A DNA stretch of 64,000 bases from NCBI GenBank assembly GCA_932294295.1, contig OW028579.1:28283250-28347249 (forward strand). The letters are read 5' to 3'. The notes beneath the pieces are model-generated. The model was not told the origin of the DNA, did not search any database, and saw nothing but the letters and a program-made list of their open reading frames with translations. This DNA comes from Alitta virens (Eukaryota > Annelida > Polychaeta > Phyllodocida > Nereididae). Position numbers and translations under genes: made by a program. Each line of letters begins with the position of its first letter. Within the stretch, counting starts at the first letter, position 1. This document shows positions 36,583-47,763 of the stretch, piece by piece.

Positions 36583-36968
36583 TTGAAAACTAAACTGCAG
36601 AGGACGTCATGTCAAACCAGGACTCCCATTGGCTAAGGGAATGACTTCACCAATGGGAGTCCTGGAATCTAGTGATGTGGACCGGACCGCTTAGTCAGGG
36701 GTGGTCCAGTATTTTCAAAAGTGGTCTGGTCCTGGTCCGGTCCACGGGTGAGCGGTCCAGTGCTAGAGATCGGACCGGTCCAGAGGCGATTGACATAACA
36801 GTTGTTTCACCGAATTGAAAAAGAAAAATACTGGTTCGGTTCCAGTATTTTTGTAGTGGTCAGGTTTTTTTGCGGTCCAGAGTCAGACTGCAGACCGGAC
36901 GAGTCCGAAGCGGTCCGGTCCACATCACTACTGGATTCACAGGACGTCCTCTGAAGTTTAGTTCTCAA
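36583..36968. mobile_element. Outer inverted-repeat element containing a hAT-type MITE
   Basis: The left end (GAAAACTAAACTGCAGAGGACGTC) matches the reverse complement of the right end (GAACTAAACTTCAGAGGACGTC) with few mismatches. The interior also has the palindromic pair GGACTCCCATTGG / CCAATGGGAGTCC. The element is interrupted by the MITE at 36670-36930. Confidence 0.6.
36670..36930. mobile_element. hAT-type MITE, 261 bp
   Basis: It begins TAGTGATGTGGACCGGACCG and ends with the exact reverse complement (CGGTCCGGTCCACATCACTA). The flanks are CTGGAATC and CTGGATTC, an 8-bp target duplication with one change, as expected for hAT elements. The interior is rich in GGTCCGGTCC-type palindromic words. 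Confidence 0.8.
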
Positions 36969-37633
36969 CACTCTGAAATTTGCTGTAAATGAGTATTATG
37001 TACAATGACATTTTATTGGTATGAGAGAGCTTGAGAGGTGTCATGTATTAGGCACAGAGTTTTAAGAACTTCGTCTGAATCGTTATCACCTGTGCTAATC
37101 AAGACCGTTGTTTGGAAGTATTTGTATTTCATACAACATTTATGTCAACGTATTCAGCATTCAGGTATCATTTTAAGTCTACAGTTACAATCTTGCTGAG
37201 TCATGTCTCTCAACAGGCAGACGAAGATCACTAGACTGACGAGTGAGGTAAGGATGACAGAATTTTCAGATAAGAATGATTCAAATAAGAAATATTGAGG
37301 GAACAAGTTGTTTTTTAATTTGAAACAATTTGAAATCATGCAGATCACATAGGTCATGGATCTTAAGACATTGCATTGTCTAAAGAGTGGGTTTGTGTGT
37401 TTGTTATAGTTTGCTTTGAACAGCCTTTAGTCAGCTCATGTGTTCATCCTGGCCAGAGTTTTGACAGAACATGCTCTGTTTGACATATTTGCAGAAACAG
37501 GTGTCCTGGAAGTGGAAAAAATGCGTGCATGTAAAGACATTTCAAGAGCGGTGGCACACGTTTATCTATGCATCTCAAGTCACATGTAGCTGCTTGTAAA
37601 ATTTTCAGTGCCTGATATTTCTTAGGAAGCAGA

Positions 37634-39490
37634 GATGCCTCGAAACGGTGTAAACAAAGCTGATAACTTCTGTTATATTGGTGGTGAGGTAAGCATCACA
37701 AAAGCGCAGTATAACTGCAGTGGTAAAAAAGGTGTAACACCTTTATTTTGGCAAAATAGGGAATCAGGACAAGAATTGGGCCCCACATTATTGTTGTAAC
37801 ACATGTGCAACTAATCTTCATCAGTGGCTCAGCAAGAAAAGAAAATCTATGCCTTTCGCAATTCCAATGATTTGGCGAGAACCAACAGATGACAGTAGCA
37901 ATTGTTATTTTTTATGGTTCTCCCAGTTGCAAAAGGAATATCAAAAAAGAAAAAATGGACTGTGCAATATCCAAATATTCCATCAGTTCTGCGCCCTGTA
38001 CCTCATGGAGAAAAACTACTAATTCCTGATCCACCAGAATCCTTCTCTCTAGACTCTGATGATGATCAAGATGATGATCAGGATACAGCTAGTCCTGAGA
38101 CATCAACGTCAACTGACCCAGACTTTAGGCCACCATATTCCTCTCCTGAACCACACCTCATGTCACAGAATGAACTAAATGACTTGGTCAGGGATTTGGA
38201 ACTGTCTAAGAGTAAAGCAGAGCTGTTGGGCTCCAGACTACAACAGAGGAACCTCTTGGAGAGTAAATGTTTTTTTTAATGGAAGGTGATTTGGTTTGCT
38301 GCAATTATATCAATGGCTTGATGGCAGTCCTTAACATCACTTATTATCCAAATTAATGGAGATTGTTTGATTCATCCAAAACCAGTCTAAAAGCTGTTCT
38401 ACTGCACAAAAGCAATGTTTTGCCATCTGTTCCATTTGGTCATGCAGTCCATTTGAAAGAGAAATATTGTGTTGTAGTGATTGATTCAGTCAAGGGGTTT
38501 TGTTTCTCGCTTCTGTGATGAGGTCCGGGTGGACCTGTTGACCGCCGGAAGTATGGATGTGTCCCTTGCAGTGTCATGGAATAAGGGAACACCAGAACCA
38601 GTTCAAGTCTTTCTTCAGATCACATCATGATACATCAATTACAGACCACCTTGTACTCTGCTTTTAGCTCTCTGCTATGATCTCTCTGCTATGAGCTCTT
38701 TCCCCCTTCTGATTCATGCTGTTTACTTCATCTTATTATATGAACCAAAATGTAACTAATTGTAACTATTCTGGGTTATTTGAGGGGATTCAGCGTCATA
38801 GTCAATTAAGTAAATACGACGCTGCACTCAATAGCTTTCTTTTTCCTGAGCCCCTGGTGCCCATTTACTGAACTATACTGCTTTGCACATGCAATCTTGC
38901 ACAGTCACAGTGTTTATGCACTGTACTAAACTGTCCTGCACAGCCCTAGTGTTCTTTCAATGAACTAAACCCAACTAACTGCCTTGCCCAGTTAATTCAT
39001 GACAGAAAATCTTGCTAGTGACATGACTATGCCACAATATGAAAACATGCTGTTGAGGTGTAGAATGTATGCATGACATCATTTGCTGCTCTGTTTTGAT
39101 TTGAAAGTTGTTGCTCTCTTGCTTAGCCTGCAAGATGGATATACAAAGTACTGTCGTTTTCTCGGTAAATGGGACAGCCGAGCCAGTGATTCTCATTATG
39201 TTAATAAAGACTGGCCACTACGACAGTCACCTTTACATATTAAGCTGGGACTCATGAAGAACTTTGTAAAAGGTATGGACAAAATGAAAGCAGGTTTCAA
39301 ATATCTGTATGAAAAGTTTATAAGACTAAGTGAAGCTAAAATCAAGAAAGGCATCTTTTTCGGCAGATTCGAAAACTTCTTAGATACTTTTGATCGTCTG
39401 TTGCGTGGGAAAGAAAAGAAAGCATGGAAAGCCTTTTAGTCAGTGGCAACAGACAATTATGAGCAGCTGGTGGCAAACCTTCTAAAGTCC
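37634..39490 (+). pseudogene. Decayed copy of a multicopy Cys-rich invertebrate protein family
   Basis: Pieces in changing frames line up with one intronless protein. MPRNGVNKADNFCYIGGE (37635) comes first. About 150 nt on come CCNTC, WLSKKRKSMPFAIPMIWREP, then VQYPNIPSVLRPVPHGEK with an acidic stretch (to 38279). A further piece (38370-38490, PFGHAVHLKEKY) follows, then GYTKYCRFLGKWDSRA, PLHIKLGLMKNFVK and KEKKAWKAF (39083-39439). I know this family from memory as abundant, repeat-like predicted proteins in arthropods and cnidarians, without an assigned function; a DNA-transposon origin is plausible. About 38520-39080 looks like an insertion. Several frameshifts and stops show it is dead. 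Confidence 0.65.
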
Positions 39491-40439
39491 TACAAAATGA
39501 CTGAAAATGAGTAAATAATTTCCAAAAATTTGTAGACCAGTGTTTTCGCTATTATTTTTTTCCCTGCAATCAACCCTAAATCAATCAGATTAAGGTTTGT
39601 CGCATTAATGATTAAATGTTTACGTTTGAATTGAATTGAAAATAATTTTTTTGGCAATTAAACAAGAATACAGCATGATATTTTGTTATTTTTTTGGCAT
39701 GATAAATTTTAAATTATTACATATATTATATTAGTGTTAAACTTGCCAGGAGACCCCAAAGAACCTCAGTGGGTTGTGTTAGGGGCCACCTTAAATTGAT
39801 ACAATATTAATATTATAATACTATAAAAAATATATATATAATAATAATAGTATAAGTTAGTAAAAGAAATAGAAAGGAGAGAGTAATTATAATGATAATA
39901 ATAATATATGACAAACGATTTAGCAGTACAGGTTAAATTTCTATTATTACATTCATTGATTACAATGTATGCAACTATTCTGTTAAGGGACAAAGATTAT
40001 AAGAAAAATAATAAGACAAATACACATATTTACATTAGAATGATTAATAATGGCTGATGAATGATGATGGACTGTGGACTTCTATTGTCATGATTTAAGT
40101 TGGCTATTGGTTTGTTTCTTGGCTACATGCATAGCAATTTTTTGCGGCACAGTTTCTGGTGTCACCTTTAGTCAGTGGATTTGTTGAATATTTTGATTTA
40201 TTTTTTTATTATCATTGCTGAATTCCTATGACTTCCATTAGCACTATTGCAGCATGTCATTTCATGGCTGTGCACATGTGACGAAACTGTTTTGAATTAT
40301 GCATCAACCTGTGGGTAAATGTTCCTGTACCAACACTTTAAGTTACACAAGCACTTTTTGCTATGCAAAGTGACACTAAGCAGGCACTAGGCCACATCAA
40401 TCCTAAACTTTCTCTCAAAATGTTTGATACATATAAAAT
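39491..40439. other. AT-rich spacer, possible degraded LINE upstream part
   Basis: Strongly AT-rich with ATT/TAA runs (39830-39910). No coding frame is supported. The right end may be older sequence of the split LINE. Confidence 0.35.
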
Positions 40440-41037
40440 TAACATGGGGTTTGGTTTTGATACTTACACAAAATTGTATAACAGTGGAGTCATTTCCATT
40501 CTAGATTATGGATCATGTATCTGAGGTAATGGTTCCTATAAGGTAAATGCTTGGCTGCATTTACCACAGCAATTAAGAAATGTAAATACTAAAATATCTT
40601 TTGTAAAGACCTTTTCAAAATCACGTTTCAATTATTATTAGCATTATATATATATATGTATTTTTATTTATTTATTTTTTTTCATTAAAAAATGGTGTTG
40701 TTTATAAGGAAAAAATCCAGTGTTTATTTTTCATATTTCTTGTTTTCTTGTTGTCTTGTTTTATATATTTTTATTTTTGATTGAGTAAACAATTATTATT
40801 ATTATTTTTTTTTTTACTGGGGGGCATCCACCCGATGGGTTACTGTATATTGTTATACTCGGGTGTACCCCCATTACCAGTCGTGTTTTGTATTCATGTA
40901 TTACGTAATATTAAGTTGTAAAATTGTATTTGCGGAGATTGGTAAAAATAAATAAACTCTAACTCTGTTCAAAATAGAGCTGTTCGTCTGTTCTTAGGGG
41001 TACTTTAAGTTTTCACCTTATTTTGTGATTAATGGTG

Positions 41038-41041
41038 ATAT
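41038..41041. other. Target-site duplication ATAT (left; right copy 53669-53672)
   Basis: ATAT precedes the 5' LTR and ATAT follows the 3' LTR. Deleting the element with one ATAT copy rejoins the LINE reading frame across the site (NGD + MNW). This fixes the insertion site and both element ends. Confidence 0.92.
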
Positions 41042-41459
41042 TGTCATGTATTTAAAATATTCAGAGTATCAGTTTATAAGGAAATATAGTTAAAGGATAA
41101 AAGAATACAACTTAAAAGATATAACTTAAACCTCAAGAATTTAGAGCCTTAATAAAGGTCTTACATAAAGAGACTTAAGAATGACTTAAGGGTTGTGACT
41201 CCTGTCCACCCCAAAGCACAGGCCAATAGTATGAAGCCATGTACATGTGCACTGAAGGGGAATAGCCAATAGAATGGAGACCCCTGGAAAAAGGGCTCTT
41301 GATATTCTTGGGTTTGGGAGAAGAAATTCAGCTTGTCAGCTGTAGCTGAACTTTACCTTGTGCTGTACATTATACATATACTCTGGATTAAAGCCACCCT
41401 TTCTATGCCAAGCTATACTCTGTGTTATCTGAGTTATTCATCATCTTTAAGACATTACA
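41042..41459 (+). repeat. 5' LTR, 418 bp
   Basis: Begins TGTCATG and ends ATTACA (TG...CA). I compared it block by block with 53251-53668 and found no difference. It contains AATAAAGG about 110 bases in, a candidate polyadenylation signal. No clear TATA box is evident. Confidence 0.95.
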
Positions 41460-41479
41460 TGGTGGATTGTGGCTCCTGC
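41460..41479 (+). promoter_or_regulatory. Putative primer-binding site
   Basis: Directly after the 5' LTR, TGGTGGATTGTGGCTCC starts with TGG, the complement of the tRNA CCA end, as expected for a primer-binding site. I cannot assign the tRNA by eye. Confidence 0.5.
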
Positions 41480-41704
41480 TTTTAACTTGTACACACTCTA
41501 TGGATATTTTGCACTAGGAACTTAAAAGTGCACAGCTACATTATATTTCATGCTGAGCAATTCAAACAGGTACAGTGCCATTTTGCTTTATTGATTTCAG
41601 TGCTAAGGTCTATGTGTTAGGTGATTCAATATTATCCCCATTGTTTTCAAAGTCAAAGTATTGCTTACATTGTTTTTTTTACAAAATAGCTAGAACAGTT
41701 TACA

Positions 41705-42778
41705 ATGGCTCAAGAAAATGCATGTTGTAAAGGTGCCAGATATTTTCCTGGTCGCTTTGAAGGTAAACCCCACCAGAAAGCTCTAGTCCATTGGTTGCAA
41801 TTCAAAGATTACACACAATTTCACAACATTACTGACGCAAATGCCATCAAAGAATTTATTTTTACTCTGGGTGATGAAGCCCGCATTTGGTACGAAGAAA
41901 ATGCAGAAGCATTTACTGATATTACAGTATTAGAAAGACAATTTAAATCCACTTATGGTCGAGCAACCACGCGTGAAGAGCACTTAAATGCCTTTGCGGA
42001 ACTAACGTACACACCTGGTGAACCCTTAAACGCATATCGTAACAGGGTACGCTCCACGGCCGCACGCGCCAAGATCACTGATCAGGAGCATGTTAGATTG
42101 CAATTCATTAATGGCTTCCCTAGCCACATTCGATCAGCTCTCAGAGCAAAACGAGATAATACTCTCGATGATTGCATGCTGACAGCGCAGGCGTTAATGT
42201 CAGAGGCACCACTTCCCTCTGCCCCAGCCATGGCTATAATGCCCAATGACAAAAACCAAGAATTGGTTACGCAACTAGAAGCATTGTTACTGTCTTTTTC
42301 GGCTAACCAAGACCGACAGCCACGACAAAAGTTCAGACAATATGACAAAGACCGGCGATTTGACAGATCACAGTCACGCTCATCCTCCACACAACGAGGA
42401 CGCTCGCAAAGTAGAGACAGATACCAGTCAGACAGAAAGACTTCACACAACAGCCGTTACAACAATTATGACAATAGACGAGACAGATATAGATCACAAG
42501 AACGACGGGACAGATATGACTCCTCCCGAGACAGACAGACAACAGACAGACAGACAAGGTTTAATTCGCGAGACAGAGACAGCAGCAGGTCACGCAATCG
42601 CAGAGACAGAGGCGAATCGCCTAAATCAGTCTCATTTTCGAGTCACCGCACTCAATCACCTGGTCCACAAACGTGCAAATTCTGCCACAAACCTGGACAT
42701 GAATTAGGGTCTTGTTTTAAATTGCAAAGAGCCCTAAAAGAAGGTCACATTAGTGTTGACCAATTGCCTTTTCATTAG
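41705..42778 (+). CDS. gag: Gag (357 aa) with CCHC zinc knuckle
   Basis: Structural protein of the LTR element. The N-terminal half (residues about 10-170) looks like a retrotransposon capsid (FEGKPHQKALVHWLQF, FTLGDEARIWYEE, FKSTYGRATTREEHL, NGFPSHIRSALR). Residues about 205-315 are very rich in Arg, Asp, Ser and Gln, an RNA-binding-like tract. One zinc knuckle follows at residues 324-337 (CKFCHKPGHELGSC, CX2CX4HX4C). The ATG follows a 245-base leader. The stop at 42776-42778 overlaps the pol frame, which lies in the -1 register. Gag should form the particle core and bind the genomic RNA. Confidence 0.92.
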   Translation: MAQENACCKGARYFPGRFEGKPHQKALVHWLQFKDYTQFHNITDANAIKEFIFTLGDEARIWYEENAEAFTDITVLERQFKSTYGRATTREEHLNAFAELTYTPGEPLNAYRNRVRSTAARAKITDQEHVRLQFINGFPSHIRSALRAKRDNTLDDCMLTAQALMSEAPLPSAPAMAIMPNDKNQELVTQLEALLLSFSANQDRQPRQKFRQYDKDRRFDRSQSRSSSTQRGRSQSRDRYQSDRKTSHNSRYNNYDNRRDRYRSQERRDRYDSSRDRQTTDRQTRFNSRDRDSSRSRNRRDRGESPKSVSFSSHRTQSPGPQTCKFCHKPGHELGSCFKLQRALKEGHISVDQLPFH

Positions 42779-45700
42779 GGGCCCAGGCTGAACACACCAG
42801 ACTCCCTGGCCACCCAGATGACGAGGTTGATGAAAATCCCTCAAACACAACCCCACTTTGTAGCTCTATTGTTAATGACATATCACCTTCACCTGTTCAT
42901 CCAATCACCCCCTTGTCCACCTTGCACAATCAATTCACCTTGCATGCCACGCATCCCTTGAAACCAGATATTGACCCACAATATCAATCATTTTCTGATG
43001 ATTCATCTTCGGTCGGCAAATTACAACTCAGCAAACAAAACATGATAAAAGGTACACTGCCTAGCAAAGAATCCATTATTGTTTTAGTTGACTCAGGAGC
43101 TACCTCTTCCCTAATATGTGCTAAGACAATCCAGGCTTCACAATTTCTATCTCAACTGCCCAAGCGTGAAGCACCAGCACTTAAGTTTACTGTAGGAAAT
43201 GGCGAACAAATTCTTACTAAATACGCCATGGACATCCCTCTTACTATTGCAGGCCATGCCTTTAACATCGAAGTAAGAACAGTCGACACCTTAGGCGGTG
43301 TTGGTCTAATATTGGGCACTGACTCATTGGCTAAAGTAGATGCTAAACTAGACTTTAAGTCCCATCAGCTGCACTTCAAGTCCAACTCAGTAAATATACA
43401 AGTATGCCATGATACCATTGTTAAACCAGGCATGACCAAAATAATACAGATTAAAGGAAAGCTTCCTAACTTTATGAAAAACAGTGCAGCCTTAATCAGA
43501 GCATCAAAGTTTGCTACAAACTTTGCCTTTCCCCGCATGATTGTTCAATTTCGAAAATGCATCGCCAATGTCATTGTATACAACTCCACCCGCAGAGATA
43601 TTACCTTATTAAAGCATAAACCATTTGCATCTCTGTATTTCAATGACTTGACCAATGTATATACGCCCATTGACCAGCAAGCATTGCTGCAGTCAATCAT
43701 CCCAACACAAGCCCCATTAGAGAAGGGCACCACGAAATGCAATCAGCCCCAGCTCAGCTCCTCAGTCACTACTACACTTTCTAGGCAGCAATTAAGCCAA
43801 ATTAAACGTGATCAATATCCTCATTTAGAAGATACTGATCCAAGACTTACTATGTTTGATTCAGAGATCATTGATCGAGACATTGTGTTAGAGGATTGTG
43901 TGCTACATCCTTCGCAACAAGGTCACTTAAGATCTCTTCTCAACACATACAAACAAGCCTTCAGTCTACATTCTGAAGTTGGCAACACAGGTATGACGGT
44001 TGACTTTGACCTCAATGACACTTCCCCATTCTACATTCGCCCTTTCACAGTGGCACAGTCAGAGAAACCTTTGATTGATAAAGAACTGGAGAAGCTTGTC
44101 AAAATGGGTATATTAGCGAATGGCCACTCGCAGTATTCGAGTCCGGTCATGTTGATCCGGAAAAAGGACACTGACGCCAAGCGTCTAGTCACTGACTTCC
44201 GGTTCCTCAATCAGAGGATAATAAAACGCAATCTACCATTCCCATTATTGCGTGATGCACTCCAAACGATCGGTCACGCACAACCCACAGTGGTTTCGGT
44301 GCTCGATCTCAAGGAGGCTTACCACAGTCTCTCACTCACAACAAAGGCATCTCAATATTGCGGCATAACATCGTATTACGGGGGTAAGTCCTACGTATAC
44401 AATAAATTACCTATGGGCTTGGCCTTATCGCCAAGTGTTTTTCAAAAACACATAAACGATATTTTATTAAAAGCCCAAGTTACTGAATATTGTATTGCCA
44501 TTATGGACGACCTCATTGTGTTCTCTCGGACGACTTCAGACCACTTTCGCCATGTAGAAGCCATCTTGTCAACCATCCAAGCAAATGGTCTCAAAATATC
44601 ACCGGCGAAAGCGAAATTATTTAGACACAAAGTCACTTACATGGGCCAGAAATTACTAATTCAGAATGGCAGTCCTTGCATCACGCCACTACGTCAACGC
44701 ACGGAGGCCATCATGAAAATGCCCATCCCAGACACCAAAAGGAAACTGAAAGGCTTTATTGGGAAAGTTTCGTATCTCTCCATGTATTTACCAAAGCTGC
44801 AGAAATTACTCAGACCTTTACACAAAATAGCAGCCAAAAATGCACAATTTGAATGGGACCATGTCACCCAGCAAGCATACGAAACAATCATCCAGCTGCT
44901 TGCAAAACCACCAGTATTGACAATGCCAAATAGCACTGGCTTATTTAGGCTATATTGTGATACTAGCAAAATTGGTGTAGGAGCTGCTTTATACCAAGTA
45001 CAACAGGGCAACGAAAGGCTATTGAGTTATTTCTCAAAAGCATTATCACAGGCAGCAGCCAATTATTCTATCACCGAACTGGAACTCACTGGCCTATATA
45101 TTTCTGTTCATGCATTTCGTCATCTGCTTAAAAGTGTTACGTTTGAAGTCTATACAGACCATTCTGCCATTCCACAGATTATGAAAGCTAAGACAGAGCC
45201 AGCGACCACCAGAATTAAAAGACTGTTAGAAAGGCTAAGTGACTATTCATTCAAAGTAGGGTACAGAAAAGGTACAACTATGGTAGTTGCAGACTTCTTA
45301 TCACGCAATCCACAGTTATCAAATGAGGACCTTGATATTGCGTTTATTGTAACAAGGTCACAGACCAGACAAGCTAACACAGCTGCCAGTACACCAGCCC
45401 CGGTCACCCACCATGACAGCTCACAGAGCCCGCCAGCAGCAGCAGCAGCTCAAACGCCGCTGATCCCACAGCCAGCCCTCCAGTCCACATCACAACAGGC
45501 CAGACCTCGCGGTCGCCCCCCGGCCAATTATAAATTAAAGCCCACAGGCCAACCACCACGATCAAGGTCAGTCACCCCAAACTACAACACCCAACCATCT
45601 GCCACAGTCCCAATAAGATCCAAGAGTCAGGTTACTCATAGTAGGCCCTCACAAATATCAAATGCTCCACAGATCCAACAAAACAATGCTGACACAGCAA

Positions 45701-47763
45701 CATTTATTAAACATGCAGCAACAGCATCAACAGTTAAGATTACGCCACCAGCCACTTTAGTGGAATGTGCAGCAACTCAGCCTTCACAACAACAAGCAAC
45801 AACATCAATTATTTATACGGATCATGAAATTCAACAACCTACAGTGGAAACGCATTCCCACCCGCCCCCCTATCTCTCCAAACAGCCCCAGAAACTGACT
45901 TTGGATACGTCACAAGTATCTCTTAGGCACTTGCCAAAACAAACTGTTATTACACAGCAGTTAGACAAACTAAGGTCCCTAGTAAATGAAGCACCCTCTG
46001 TGCCATTTTCCAAGGCTGAACTTTCCAAACAACAAGCACAATGTGTGAATTTTGCTCCGGTCTACAAATATATCAGCGACGGTATATTACCCTTCAATCG
46101 TCATGAAGCCCGCAATATCATGACGCAGGCCGATTCTTACATCATCATTGACACCATTCTTTTCAAATTTGCAGTACATGAATCTGATTGTTCCTTGCTT
46201 TTAGCACTACCACAAGTATTAGTGCCGCAGATTTTACATATATATCACGATTCATTGTTAGCATGTCACCAAGGAGTAGTGCGTGTTGCAGCCACCATAA
46301 GACAACAATTCTATTTTCCAAGGTTGCACCAGCAGGTATATGACTATGTCAAGACCTGTGTGACATGTCAACACCGTAAAATCCCACCACAGGAAGAGAA
46401 GCCGTACTCAATGAATATACCAACATCGTACGCTCCCTTTTCTAAAGTATATGCAGATTTAAAGACAATGCCATCATCATCAGCAGATCATCGCTACATT
46501 CTCACACTAGTATGCAACATCACACGCTATGTGATCTTAGTGCCACTAGTGAACAAAGACGCAGCCTCAGTAGCAGAAGCTATCTTGCAAAAATGTGTGT
46601 TTATATACGGACCATTTACAACTCTGATCACGGACCATGGTCGTGAATTTGAAAATCAGGTGACTAACTACATCTTTCAAGCACTCAAGATTAATCACCA
46701 GTTTGTTTCAGTGGGCAACCACAAAGCCAACAAAGCAGAACGTTTCATTGGAACAATTGCCAACATGTTGACATCATGTCTACAAGAAAATGGACGCAAT
46801 TGGCACCTATTCTGCAATGCTGTGGCATATGGCTATAACAGCTTCGCATTGCCCAGTTTGGGTAACTTTAGCCCATACTACTTAGTCCATCTTAGACACC
46901 CCCCAACTCTATTTGATGTCCCCGCCACTGAATCCATAGCACCCACTTACAGGGACTATGTAGATTTACTTAAAGCTAGACTACAGAAAGTTGGAAAGAC
47001 AGTTCTAGACCTGCAGTACAAGCTACAACACCAACAAGCGGTTAAACAAGCAAGAAAGTCCTCCCCAGACACTACTTTCAAAGCTGGGATACTTGTTTAT
47101 TTACTTGCACCAACAGCCAGCGCACTACAAACAGCGTCAAAGAAAATAAGAATGGACTTTGTTGGACCATTGGTCATCCGATCGATGGAAGATGCTTCAC
47201 ATGCCAACTTAGGCACTCTAGAGGGACAAATACTCACAGGCAAATTTCATGTCAACCGCTTAAAACCTGCATGGGTGAGAACAGACAATGGACCTGTCAA
47301 TACAATATCAAAATTGACAGGAATTCTCAAATCCAAATTTAACCAGCAGACAACCACTACAGCTTCCCACAAACAGCTATTTGTGGATGACACCAACAAC
47401 CCCGGCTTACAACCACAGAATACTTGTAAAATGATACAAGATGACCTCCCTTGCTCCAGCAAGGTCTTCACAAACCTGGCAACTAAAAATCAATCGCTAG
47501 CAGCTAATCATACATTGACGGACCAACAAATCAAATTGCTACGCAAACATGTCCCAAGCAAATCTGGAGACTATGTAATTACAAAAGCCAGAATGAAAGC
47601 AGGTCAACTTCAAGTATTCATCTCCCAAAATGACATAAATGGGATGTGGCTCTCACAAGATGAGCATCCATCCCTCTCAGACATAACAGAAAACTTAAAT
47701 AAAGACAATTACAGAATATGCGGTTCAGTACGTACTTTTGTACAACGCATATTAAATTACTAG
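42760..47763 (+). CDS. pol: Pol: protease, reverse transcriptase, RNase H, integrase
   Basis: The frame is open from 42760 (after TGA at 42757) and overlaps gag by 16-19 nt in the -1 register, so Gag-Pol is probably made by frameshifting. Numbered from 42913: protease D60 in VDSGATSS; RT with LVTDFRFLNQRI, NKLPMGLALSPSVFQ and the IMDD catalytic motif (D532, D533); RNase H with YCDTSKIG (D683) and YTDHSAI (D749). A Pro/Gln/Ser/Thr-rich linker covers about 810-1060. The integrase has an HHCC finger (residues about 1112-1153, CVTCQHRK) and a catalytic triad D1182, D1241, E1276 (34 residues between the last two). A C-terminal extension of about 300 residues follows, with no chromodomain that I can recognise. 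No stop or frameshift. Confidence 0.93.
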   Translation, partial: PIAFSLGAQAEHTRLPGHPDDEVDENPSNTTPLCSSIVNDISPSPVHPITPLSTLHNQFTLHATHPLKPDIDPQYQSFSDDSSSVGKLQLSKQNMIKGTLPSKESIIVLVDSGATSSLICAKTIQASQFLSQLPKREAPALKFTVGNGEQILTKYAMDIPLTIAGHAFNIEVRTVDTLGGVGLILGTDSLAKVDAKLDFKSHQLHFKSNSVNIQVCHDTIVKPGMTKIIQIKGKLPNFMKNSAALIRASKFATNFAFPRMIVQFRKCIANVIVYNSTRRDITLLKHKPFASLYFNDLTNVYTPIDQQALLQSIIPTQAPLEKGTTKCNQPQLSSSVTTTLSRQQLSQIKRDQYPHLEDTDPRLTMFDSEIIDRDIVLEDCVLHPSQQGHLRSLLNTYKQAFSLHSEVGNTGMTVDFDLNDTSPFYIRPFTVAQSEKPLIDKELEKLVKMGILANGHSQYSSPVMLIRKKDTDAKRLVTDFRFLNQRIIKRNLPFPLLRDALQTIGHAQPTVVSVLDLKEAYHSLSLTTKASQYCGITSYYGGKSYVYNKLPMGLALSPSVFQKHINDILLKAQVTEYCIAIMDDLIVFSRTTSDHFRHVEAILSTIQANGLKISPAKAKLFRHKVTYMGQKLLIQNGSPCITPLRQRTEAIMKMPIPDTKRKLKGFIGKVSYLSMYLPKLQKLLRPLHKIAAKNAQFEWDHVTQQAYETIIQLLAKPPVLTMPNSTGLFRLYCDTSKIGVGAALYQVQQGNERLLSYFSKALSQAAANYSITELELTGLYISVHAFRHLLKSVTFEVYTDHSAIPQIMKAKTEPATTRIKRLLERLSDYSFKVGYRKGTTMVVADFLSRNPQLSNEDLDIAFIVTRSQTRQANTAASTPAPVTHHDSSQSPPAAAAAQTPLIPQPALQSTSQQARPRGRPPANYKLKPTGQPPRSRSVTPNYNTQPSATVPIRSKSQVTHSRPSQISNAPQIQQNNADTATFIKHAATASTVKITPPATLVECAATQPSQQQATTSIIYTDHEIQQPTVETHSHPPPYLSKQPQKLTLDTSQVSLRHLPKQTVITQQLDKLRSLVNEAPSVPFSKAELSKQQAQCVNFAPVYKYISDGILPFNRHEARNIMTQADSYIIIDTILFKFAVHESDCSLLLALPQVLVPQILHIYHDSLLACHQGVVRVAATIRQQFYFPRLHQQVYDYVKTCVTCQHRKIPPQEEKPYSMNIPTSYAPFSKVYADLKTMPSSSADHRYILTLVCNITRYVILVPLVNKDAASVAEAILQKCVFIYGPFTTLITDHGREFENQVTNYIFQALKINHQFVSVGNHKANKAERFIGTIANMLTSCLQENGRNWHLFCNAVAYGYNSFALPSLGNFSPYYLVHLRHPPTLFDVPATESIAPTYRDYVDLLKARLQKVGKTVLDLQYKLQHQQAVKQARKSSPDTTFKAGILVYLLAPTASALQTASKKIRMDFVGPLVIRSMEDASHANLGTLEGQILTGKFHVNRLKPAWVRTDNGPVNTISKLTGILKSKFNQQTTTTASHKQLFVDDTNNPGLQPQNTCKMIQDDLPCSSKVFTNLATKNQSLAANHTLTDQQIKLLRKHVPSKSGDYVITKARMKAGQLQVFISQNDINGMWLSQDEHPSLSDITENLNKDNYRICGSVRTFVQRILNY

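Larger units (their letters stand above)
36285..37633. other. 3' flank of copy F with nested inverted-repeat elements
   Basis: No coding signal other than the elements listed separately (36583-36968). A (TATAA)n run lies earlier, at 36003-36030, inside intron 8 of copy F. Confidence 0.4.

Noticed and set aside
41460..41479. Naming the primer tRNA of the LTR element
   Set aside because: The TGG start fits, but the following bases match no tRNA 3' end I can recall reliably.
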